From contig NZ_OW150024.1 in the NCBI RefSeq assembly GCF_933509905.1, positions 2,840,001 to 2,904,000 of the forward strand: a stretch of 64,000 nt of DNA, given 5' to 3'. Positions 57,684 through 64,000 of this stretch are shown piece after piece. A model generated the notes under the pieces. That model had not been told where the DNA came from, did not search any database, and saw only the letters and a program-made list of their open reading frames with translations. Each line of letters opens with the position of its first letter. The stretch's first letter is position 1. Source of the DNA: Trichlorobacter ammonificans (GTDB lineage Bacteria; Desulfobacterota; Desulfuromonadia; Geobacterales; Pseudopelobacteraceae). A program made the translations under genes and the position numbers.

Positions 57684-58061
57684 TCACGCCGCCAGCCGGA
57701 ACGTCGCATCGATCTCATCCCACGGCACATAGAAATGCCCGCTGGCGTCTTTCTCCACCAACCCCAGCCGCTCCATGGTTTTCACGTCGTCAAAGACGTT
57801 GCGGTACTGGCGGTGCAGATGCTTGGCCAGCGCATTGATGCTGGTGTGCCCCAAGCGGCGCAGCTCCTGTAATAGCTCGAACCGCTTGGGAGTCAGGTGC
57901 TTGAGTAGTGACGGCAGATTATCAAAATAAAGCCGTTCCACCGGCTTGTCCGGTACCCAGCCGCCATCAAGGCGGTCAGCCAGCCCTTTCAGTTCATCAA
58001 AAAACTCGCTGTCGCTCTTGACACCTATTTTGAGATCGCGCTTTTCGTTCATGGTAGTCAC
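57684..58061 (-). CDS. tumA: TumA-type HTH antitoxin (HVO_A0114-like)
   Basis: The 125-residue product has a winged-helix-like C-terminal half (LTPKRFELLQELRRLGHTSINALAKHLHRQYRNVFDDVKTMERLGLVEKD) and a preceding acidic/charged N-terminus. It sits directly behind the TumE-type toxin gene, overlapping it as ATGA, the arrangement known for TumE/TumA toxin-antitoxin pairs. It should bind the toxin and repress the shared promoter. Its position between the hyb operon and the export ATPase genes suggests a mobile insertion. Confidence 0.82.
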   Translation of the reverse strand: MTTMNEKRDLKIGVKSDSEFFDELKGLADRLDGGWVPDKPVERLYFDNLPSLLKHLTPKRFELLQELRRLGHTSINALAKHLHRQYRNVFDDVKTMERLGLVEKDASGHFYVPWDEIDATFRLAA

Positions 58062-58336
58062 ATCCTTTCGATATCCGCTTCAAAATCCTCGATCAATTTA
58101 CGGAGTGTGGTAAATGCATAGGATTCTTCGGACTCACCCAGATGCCGATGATCACCCTTACCGCGTTCATTATCGTAACGGAGCAGACATTTCCCTTCCG
58201 TGGTCCCGTAATACAAACGATACTTGAATGGATGCCCACTGCCGGGAAGCGGGTCGGACAACCGCCAGATAACCACCTCGATTATCCGATTCCGTCGTTC
58301 CTTCTTGTACTTGACGACTACCTGAGCTGTCCCCAT
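58058..58336 (-). CDS. tumE: TumE-type toxin (DUF6516)
   Basis: The 92-residue product resembles TumE-family proteins: HPFKYRLYYGTTEGKCLLRYDNERGKGDHRHLGESEESYAF, where RYDNERGKGDHRH is the conserved core, followed by the helix TTLRKLIEDFEADIERM. TumE proteins are toxins of the TumE/TumA pair, thought to act on RNA; the exact target here is unknown. Its stop and the TumA start overlap by four bases. The pair precedes the missing-permease position of the export operon. Confidence 0.82.
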   Translation of the reverse strand: MGTAQVVVKYKKERRNRIIEVVIWRLSDPLPGSGHPFKYRLYYGTTEGKCLLRYDNERGKGDHRHLGESEESYAFTTLRKLIEDFEADIERM

Positions 58337-58404
58337 AGCACCCTCTTAAAACATATGTCTTTTTATAACATAGTCTCGACCATCTGCAATTCAAATCTTC
58401 AGCA

Positions 58405-59949
58405 TCATACCTTCTGCACATGGGTATCACGCTTGTCCCGCTCCTCAATCAGTTCGATGAACACCTGCTCAAGATCGGGCAGGCGGTCTGTGCCGCCTGC
58501 CCGTTGCTGTTTCAGCTCCAGCGGCGTGCCCACGGCGATCAGTTCGCCGCGGTAGATCAGGGCCAGGCGGTCGCAGTATTCGGCCTCGTCCATGTAGTGG
58601 GTGGTGACGAAGATGGTGACCCCGGAGGCGGCCAGGGTGTGGATCAGTTGCCAGAAGCGGCGGCGGTTCAGGGGATCAACCCCGGAGGTGGGTTCGTCCA
58701 GGAAGATGATCGGCGGTTCGTGGAGAATGGCGCAGCCCAGGGCCAGCCGCTGCCGCCAGCCGCCGGACAGCTCGCCGGCCCGGGCATGACGCCGGTCGGC
58801 CAGGCCGGCCATCTCGATCACCCAGTCGCTGCGCTCCTTCAGCCGGGCCGCGGGCAGGCGGTAGACCCCGCCGTAGAAGGCGATGTTCTCCTCCACGGTC
58901 AGGTCTTCGTACAGGGAGAACTTCTGGCTCATGTAGCCGATGTTTTCCTTGATCCGTTCCGCATGGCGGTTGACGTCGAAGCCGGCCACGCTGCCGTTGC
59001 CGCTGCTCGGTTCCAGGATGCCGCAGAGCATCCGGATGGTGGTGGACTTGCCGGCGCCGTTGGGCCCCAGGAAGCCGAAGATTTCCCCCCCGGGGACGTT
59101 GAGGCTGACCTCGTTGACGGCGATGAAGTCGCCGAAACGGCGGGAGAGCCGGTCAAGGGTGACCGCCGGCTCCGCCGAGGCGAGGTCCGGGGCGGGACGG
59201 CGCTGCACCGCCGTGTCGGCCCCTTCCCCCATGACCGTGATGAAGATGTCCTCCAGGGTGGGGTCAACAATGGCCGGATCGGCCAGTTGTTTCAGGTTGG
59301 CGGGGGTGTCGCAGGCCAGAAGCCTGCCGTGGTGCAGAAGCCCCACCCGGTGGCAGCGCTGGGCTTCGTCCAGGTAGGCGGTGGCCACCACGATGGTGAC
59401 CCCCTCGGCCAGCAGCCCCTGCAAAATCTGCCAGAACTCCCGGCGGGAGACCGGGTCCACCCCGTTGGTCGGCTCGTCCAGGAACAGCACCTTCGGGGTG
59501 TGGATCAGGGCACAGCAGAGCCCCAGTTTCTGCTTCATGCCGCCGGACAGGGCGCCGGCACGGCGTTTGCGAAACGGCTCCATGCCGCTCATGGCCAGCA
59601 GCCGGTCGGCCCTGGCTGTCCATTCGGCCTTGGGCACGCCGAAAATGTCGGCGTGGAAACGGATGTTCTCCATCACGGTCAGATCGGGATAGAGGCCGAA
59701 GCGCTGGCTCATGTAGCCGATGTCGTCGCGCACCGGCTCCAGCTTCCGGCAGGAGCAGCCCAGCACCAGGGCCTCGCCGGAGGTCGGCGCCATCACCCCG
59801 GCCAGCATCCGCAGGGTGGTGGTCTTGCCGGCGCCATCGGAACCCACCAGGCCGAACAACTCTCCCGGGGGGATGACGAGGGTGAGCCGGTCTACGGCGG
59901 TCAGGTCGCCGAAGCGTCTGGTCAGGTCGGTTGTGGTGATGACATCCAT
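58405..59949 (-). CDS. Tandem-NBD ABC transporter ATPase (YbhF-like)
   Basis: The 514-residue protein contains two complete nucleotide-binding domains: the first with Walker A GSDGAGKTT (about residues 36-44) and signature LSGGMKQKL, the second with GPNGAGKST and LSGGWRQRL, and Walker B motifs LFLDEPTNGVDP and IFLDEPTSGVDP. This is the layout of YbhF-type export ATPases. It follows a membrane-fusion protein gene by 37 bases. The expected permease genes (YbhS/YbhR-like) are not downstream; the TumE/TumA pair stands there. Confidence 0.9.
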   Translation of the reverse strand: MDVITTTDLTRRFGDLTAVDRLTLVIPPGELFGLVGSDGAGKTTTLRMLAGVMAPTSGEALVLGCSCRKLEPVRDDIGYMSQRFGLYPDLTVMENIRFHADIFGVPKAEWTARADRLLAMSGMEPFRKRRAGALSGGMKQKLGLCCALIHTPKVLFLDEPTNGVDPVSRREFWQILQGLLAEGVTIVVATAYLDEAQRCHRVGLLHHGRLLACDTPANLKQLADPAIVDPTLEDIFITVMGEGADTAVQRRPAPDLASAEPAVTLDRLSRRFGDFIAVNEVSLNVPGGEIFGFLGPNGAGKSTTIRMLCGILEPSSGNGSVAGFDVNRHAERIKENIGYMSQKFSLYEDLTVEENIAFYGGVYRLPAARLKERSDWVIEMAGLADRRHARAGELSGGWRQRLALGCAILHEPPIIFLDEPTSGVDPLNRRRFWQLIHTLAASGVTIFVTTHYMDEAEYCDRLALIYRGELIAVGTPLELKQQRAGGTDRLPDLEQVFIELIEERDKRDTHVQKV

Positions 59950-59986
59950 GGAGGGCCTTCAATGAACCAATGCCGGTGGCGCTGCA

Positions 59987-60970
59987 TTATGGCGTTATTT
60001 GTATGAGTGCATCCACCGGCATCCCCGGCTTCAACTCAAGGCTGAGGTTGGGGACCGTGATCTTGATCCGGTAGACCAGCTTGACCCGTTCCGTTTCGGT
60101 CTGCACATTTTTCGGGGTGAACTCGGCCTGCTGGGCGATGAAACTGACCGTGCCGCTGTAGCTTTTGCCGGGCCAGGTGTCGCTGGTGACCGTTGCCCTC
60201 TGCCCCAGCTTGATCCGCCCCAGTTCGGTTTCCGGGATATAGGCCCGTATCCAGACCTCGTCCAGCTTCCCCACGGTCAGCACCGGACTGCCGGCAGCCA
60301 GCATCTCCCCCGGCTCGGCATGCTTGGTCAGCACTTGGCCGCTGACCGGCGTGGCCAGCACCGCATCGGCCAGACGGCTGTCGGCCAGAGCCCGGCTGGC
60401 GGCAGCGCTCTCCAGGGTGGCGCGGGCCTGCTGCACCGCATCGGGCCGGGGACCGGCCTTCAGCAACCGCAGCCGCTCCTCCGCCTCCCGCACGGCGGCG
60501 GCGCTGGCATCCCGGGCGGCCCGGGCGGTGTCGAGGTCTCGCTGCGCTACCACCTCCTGCCTGATCAGTTTCTCCATCCGCACGGCATCCTCGGCGGCAC
60601 GCACCGCCTCGGCCCGCAGGCGGGCCAGGGCAGCCTCGGCCTGACCGATCTCCTCCCGCCGGCTGCCGGCTTCAAGGTCCTGCAGCGCCGCCCGGGCGGC
60701 ACGCTCCTGGGCGCTGCGGGCCCGCTGCTCCTCCCGCAGTTCTGTCTCCTCCAGCCGAGCCACTTCCTGACCGGCCCGCACGGTCTGTCCCTCGTCAACC
60801 AGCCGCTGTAACAGCCTGCCCGGCACCTTGAAGGAGAGGGCCACGGTGGTGGTCTCCACGGTGCCGGTCACCTTCAACACTCCCTTTCCCTTGTCGCGGT
60901 TGCAACCAACCGCCAACAGCGTGAACCAGACGAGCAGGACCGATGCAACGGCCCGCGGATATAGGGACAT
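59987..60970 (-). CDS. HlyD-family membrane-fusion lipoprotein (YbhG-like)
   Basis: The 327-residue product has a lipobox (LLAVGC, about residues 18-23), a lipoyl-like half-motif (VTGTVETTTVALSFKVPGRLLQRLVDEGQTVRAGQEVARLE), a long coiled-coil hairpin (about 85-190), and the second half-motif plus beta-barrel (DAVLATPVSGQVLTKHAEPGEML). It spans the periplasm and connects inner-membrane export ATPases with the outer membrane. ATG at 60970 has AAGGAGGAG upstream. It is the first gene of the export unit, before the tandem ATPase. Confidence 0.9.
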   Translation of the reverse strand: MSLYPRAVASVLLVWFTLLAVGCNRDKGKGVLKVTGTVETTTVALSFKVPGRLLQRLVDEGQTVRAGQEVARLEETELREEQRARSAQERAARAALQDLEAGSRREEIGQAEAALARLRAEAVRAAEDAVRMEKLIRQEVVAQRDLDTARAARDASAAAVREAEERLRLLKAGPRPDAVQQARATLESAAASRALADSRLADAVLATPVSGQVLTKHAEPGEMLAAGSPVLTVGKLDEVWIRAYIPETELGRIKLGQRATVTSDTWPGKSYSGTVSFIAQQAEFTPKNVQTETERVKLVYRIKITVPNLSLELKPGMPVDALIQITP

Positions 60971-61117
60971 GACACTCCTCCTTCCGCTGGCAGTGTACCA
61001 CAGTTGCCGCAACTTCATACCTCTTCCGAACCCTGCCGAGCTCTTCCCCTTGCCGAATCCTCAGAATCGGTTATGATGTGGCCCCATTGTCAGCATCTCC
61101 CGGTACGGAGGAACCCC

Positions 61118-61624
61118 ATGAAAATCAGATCCGTTGTTCTGACAACCGCAGCCCTCGTGACCCTGGTGACCACCCAGGCCGTTGCCGGCAGCTTCGACCT
61201 CGGCGTCCGCTACGGGCGCAGTATCGAGGAAAACGGCACCACCGTGGAGGTGGCGGCCCGCTACTTTCCGATCCCCCTTGTCAGCCTGGGAGCCACCCTG
61301 GGCTACACCGGCCTGCGCTACAACAAGGGGTGGTACCACAAGGACGCCGACACCATGCCGCTGGGGGGCTACCTCAACGGACATCTCTCGATGATTCCGT
61401 TCGTGAAGCCCTATGCCGGTATCGGCGGCGTCTACTACGGTGTGAACAACGTCACCTCATCCAACCCGTTCGACCGCAAGGAAGAGCATTCCGGCACCAT
61501 GACCGTGCAGGGGGGGGTGGATATTTCGCTGCCGCTGCCACTGCTCAGCCTGAACGTGGAGGCGCGGCGGCTGATCAATGACCGGCAGACGCTGGTGCTG
61601 GGCGGAGTCTGGCTCAGGTTCTGA
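61118..61624 (+). CDS. Small predicted outer-membrane beta-barrel protein
   Basis: The 168-residue product has a signal peptide (MKIRSVVLTTAALVTLVTTQAVAG), then alternating amphipathic strands (GSFDLGVRYGRSI, TVEVAARYFPI, VSLGATLGYTGLRY, FVKPYAGIGGVYYGVNN) ending in a C-terminal aromatic (WLRF), typical of an outer-membrane strand terminus. It resembles OmpW- or OmpA-barrel-like proteins of unknown ligand. ATG at 61118 has GGAGG upstream. A strong bidirectional terminator follows at 61772-61802. Confidence 0.75.
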   Translation: MKIRSVVLTTAALVTLVTTQAVAGSFDLGVRYGRSIEENGTTVEVAARYFPIPLVSLGATLGYTGLRYNKGWYHKDADTMPLGGYLNGHLSMIPFVKPYAGIGGVYYGVNNVTSSNPFDRKEEHSGTMTVQGGVDISLPLPLLSLNVEARRLINDRQTLVLGGVWLRF

Positions 61625-61771
61625 TGGAAAAACAACTGCGGAGACCGCCTGCTTCGTTGCGCGGTGCTCGCTCCCTCGCCTACCTGGTACGGTATGTCTC
61701 GGTCGCTGCGCTCCGTGCGCCTGGTAGCCGGCCTTCCGCGTGACGTTTTTCAGAACCTCTGTTCCTGAAAC

Positions 61772-61802
61772 AAAAAAGCCGGGGCATGCCCCGGCTTTTT
61801 TT
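61772..61802. terminator. Bidirectional intrinsic terminator
   Basis: AAAAAAGCCGGGGC and GCCCCGGCTTTTTTT form a perfect GC-rich stem with A/T runs on both sides, between the outer-membrane protein gene and the convergent bipA. It should stop transcripts from both. The preceding 61625-61771 shows no gene. Confidence 0.92.
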
Positions 61803-61819
61803 CATGTCAACTTCAGGAA

Positions 61820-63622
61820 TTATTTACTTTTTTTCTTGCGCTGGTGCGGGTCCAGCTCCTTCTTGCGCAACCGGACAGAGGTGGGGGTCACTTCCACCAG
61901 TTCGTCGTCGTCGATAAACTCCAGGGCCTGTTCCAGGGTCATGATCCGGGGCGGGGTCAGCTTGATGGCATCGTCGGAGCCGGAGGCCCGCACGTTGGTC
62001 AGCTTCTTCCCCTTGCAGGCGTTCACTTCCAGGTCGTTGTCGCGGTTGTGCTCGCCGATGATCATGCCGCCGTACACCTCGGTGCCGGGGCCGACGAACA
62101 GGATACCCCGGGGCTGCAGGGCGTCCAGGGAGTAGGCCGTGGTCTCGCCGTGCTCCATGGCGATCAGCACCCCGTTCTTGCGGCCGGGGATGTCGCCCCG
62201 GTAGGGGGCGTACTCGTGGAAGGTGTGGGTCATCACCGCAGTACCCCGGGTGTCGGTCAGCACCTCGCCCCGCAGGCCGATCAGACCGCGGGCGGGCACC
62301 ACGAATTCAAGGCGCACCATTTCGCCCATGGGGTGCATGGCCACCATTTCGCCCTTGCGGGGGCCCATCTTTTCGATGATGGCGCCCTGGAATTCCGAGG
62401 CCACATCCACCACCAGGTACTCCATCGGCTCCTGCTTGACCCCGTCCTTTTCCCGGACGATCACTTCCGGCTTGGAGACCGCCAGTTCAAACCCTTCCCG
62501 GCGCATGTTCTCGATCAGGATGGAGAGGTGCAACTCCCCCCGGCCGGAGATCTTGAAGGTGTCCGGCGAATCGGTATCTTCAACCCGCAGCGAGACGTTG
62601 GTGCGCAGCTCCTTGGTCAGCCGCTCCCGGATGTTGCGAGAGGTGACCCACTTGCCTTCACGGCCGGCAAAGGGCGAGGTGTTGACGATGAAGTTCATGG
62701 CAAGGGTCGGTTCGTCGATGGAAACGTAGGGGACCGCCACCGGGTTTTCGGCCGAAGCCAGGGTCTCACCGATACTGATCTCGTCGAAACCGGCCACGGT
62801 CACGATGTCGCCGGTGCCGGCCTCCTGAATCTCCACCTGCTTCAGCCCTTCGTAGCCCAACAGCTTGGTGATTCGGCCCCGGCTGACGGAGCCGTCCTGC
62901 TTGATCATGGCCACGGTTTCACCCGACTTGACCTGACCGTTGAAAATCCGGCCGGTGGCGATCCGGCCGATGTAGTCGTTGTAGTCGATGTTGGCGATCA
63001 GCATCTGGAAGGGGGCCCTGGCGTCGCCCTTGGGGGGGCGGACGTTGGACTCCACCACGGCAAAGAGCGGCTCCATGCTGTTGGATTCGGCATTGATATC
63101 CAGCTTGGCGTAGCCCATCTTGGCACTGGTGTAGACCACCGGAAAGTCCAGCTGGTCGTCGTTGGCCTCCAGTTCGCAGAACAGGTCGAACACCATGTTC
63201 AGCACCTCGTCCGGCCGGGAGCCGGGGCGGTCGATCTTGTTGATCACCACGATCGGCTTCAGCCCCAGGTCCAGGGACTTCTTCAGCACGAAGCGGGTCT
63301 GGGGCATGGGGCCGTCCAGGGCATCCACCAGCAAAAGCACCGAATCCACCATCTTGAGCACCCGCTCCACCTCGCCGCCGAAATCGGCGTGGCCGGGGGT
63401 ATCCACGATGTTGATCTTGTACTGGCCATGGTGGATGGAGAGGTTCTTGGCCAGGATGGTGATGCCCCGCTCCTTCTCAATGTCGTTTGAGTCCATCACC
63501 CGCTCGGTGATGGCTTCGTTTTCGCGGAACACCCCGGAATGCTTCAGCATGGCATCCACCAGGGTGGTCTTGCCATGGTCGACGTGGGCGATGATGGCGA
63601 TATTGCGGATTCTCTCTTGCAT
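61820..63622 (-). CDS. bipA: Translational GTPase BipA/TypA
   Basis: The 600-residue GTPase binds ribosomes and is needed for growth under stress or cold in several bacteria. The G-domain has [10 protein letters not shown] (G1, about residues 12-21), [17 protein letters not shown] (G3) and NKIDRPGSR (G4). The beta-barrel and C-terminal domains follow with [18 protein letters not shown] and [25 protein letters not shown], characteristic of BipA. ATG at 63622 was preferred over a TTG one codon earlier. A GGAGAG-type site lies upstream. Confidence 0.96.
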   Translation of the reverse strand: MQERIRNIAIIAHVDHGKTTLVDAMLKHSGVFRENEAITERVMDSNDIEKERGITILAKNLSIHHGQYKINIVDTPGHADFGGEVERVLKMVDSVLLLVDALDGPMPQTRFVLKKSLDLGLKPIVVINKIDRPGSRPDEVLNMVFDLFCELEANDDQLDFPVVYTSAKMGYAKLDINAESNSMEPLFAVVESNVRPPKGDARAPFQMLIANIDYNDYIGRIATGRIFNGQVKSGETVAMIKQDGSVSRGRITKLLGYEGLKQVEIQEAGTGDIVTVAGFDEISIGETLASAENPVAVPYVSIDEPTLAMNFIVNTSPFAGREGKWVTSRNIRERLTKELRTNVSLRVEDTDSPDTFKISGRGELHLSILIENMRREGFELAVSKPEVIVREKDGVKQEPMEYLVVDVASEFQGAIIEKMGPRKGEMVAMHPMGEMVRLEFVVPARGLIGLRGEVLTDTRGTAVMTHTFHEYAPYRGDIPGRKNGVLIAMEHGETTAYSLDALQPRGILFVGPGTEVYGGMIIGEHNRDNDLEVNACKGKKLTNVRASGSDDAIKLTPPRIMTLEQALEFIDDDELVEVTPTSVRLRKKELDPHQRKKKSK

Positions 63623-63637
63623 CAAATGTGCTCTCCG

Positions 63638-64000
<363 letters not shown>

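Noticed and set aside
57591-57872. Short plus-strand frame after hybD
   Set aside because: It begins in the perfect hairpin and runs antisense to tumA; no ribosome binding site or domain is seen.
58420-60006. 528-codon plus-strand frame
   Set aside because: It is antisense to the tandem ABC ATPase, which has all Walker and signature motifs on the other strand.
61641-61740. Third MITE-like element before the bidirectional terminator
   Set aside because: Partial inverted symmetry around GGTACGGTA was seen, but the arms do not match well enough and no second copy is evident here.
61844-63490. 548-codon plus-strand frame
   Set aside because: It is antisense to bipA, whose frame has all G-motifs.

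Overview
The window is a GC-rich, densely packed bacterial chromosome segment. Several features together point to a Geobacter/Trichlorobacter/Pelobacter-like member of the Desulfuromonadota: a membrane-bound Hyb-type [NiFe] hydrogenase operon next to a sigma-54 two-component system, a squalene-hopene cyclase, a bacteriohemerythrin, a Desulfovibrio-type FMN-binding protein, a PutA-type proline oxidase and an apparent selenoprotein. The taxonomic assignment is inference. No rRNA, tRNA or CRISPR array was seen.

Layout. 1-9.1 kb (mostly minus strand): CbpA-type co-chaperone, small lipoprotein, Tag glycosylase, transglutaminase plus membrane diguanylate cyclase, a DUF4143 ATPase, a metallophosphatase with a J-domain protein, and a periplasmic MBL hydrolase. 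9.3-12.3 kb: hemerythrin, FMN-binding protein, and a translationally coupled radical-SAM/partner pair of the putative DNA modification/repair type. 12.4-17.9 kb is an accessory island: two more DUF4143 ATPases, an AT-rich BglII-like restriction-modification pair, several palindromic repeats, and one complete IS481-like element with a 5-bp target duplication.

17.9-25.8 kb: a tightly spaced minus-strand run of methyltransferase, small Cys/His-rich protein, ornithine cyclodeaminase-like protein, arginase, PutA and a Cys-cluster protein. It would take arginine to ornithine, proline and then glutamate. It continues into a peroxiredoxin-like protein whose catalytic position is an in-frame UGA (selenocysteine, with a hairpin just downstream), then a PaaI-type thioesterase. 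An AraC regulator is divergent from the run.

25.8-44 kb: small flavin enzymes, transporters and regulators, including a TetR gene with matching operators before itself and before a flavin reductase, an AGCS amino-acid symporter, tandem 83/88-residue paralogs, and a cysteine desulfurase divergent from a LysR gene across a perfect AT-rich inverted repeat. 42-48.3 kb: squalene-hopene cyclase and a TetR gene sharing an operator-like sequence, then a PEP-synthase/rifampicin-phosphotransferase-like protein coupled to another TetR.

48.4-57.6 kb: histidine kinase and NtrC-type regulator, divergent from hybO-hybA-hybB-hybC-hybD. The intergenic region holds a near-consensus sigma-54 promoter and three upstream half-sites, so hydrogenase expression is probably controlled by this two-component system. 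57.7-64 kb: TumE/TumA toxin-antitoxin pair, an export ATPase and membrane-fusion protein without visible permease genes, a small outer-membrane-like protein, BipA, and the 3' end of a DEAD-box helicase gene.
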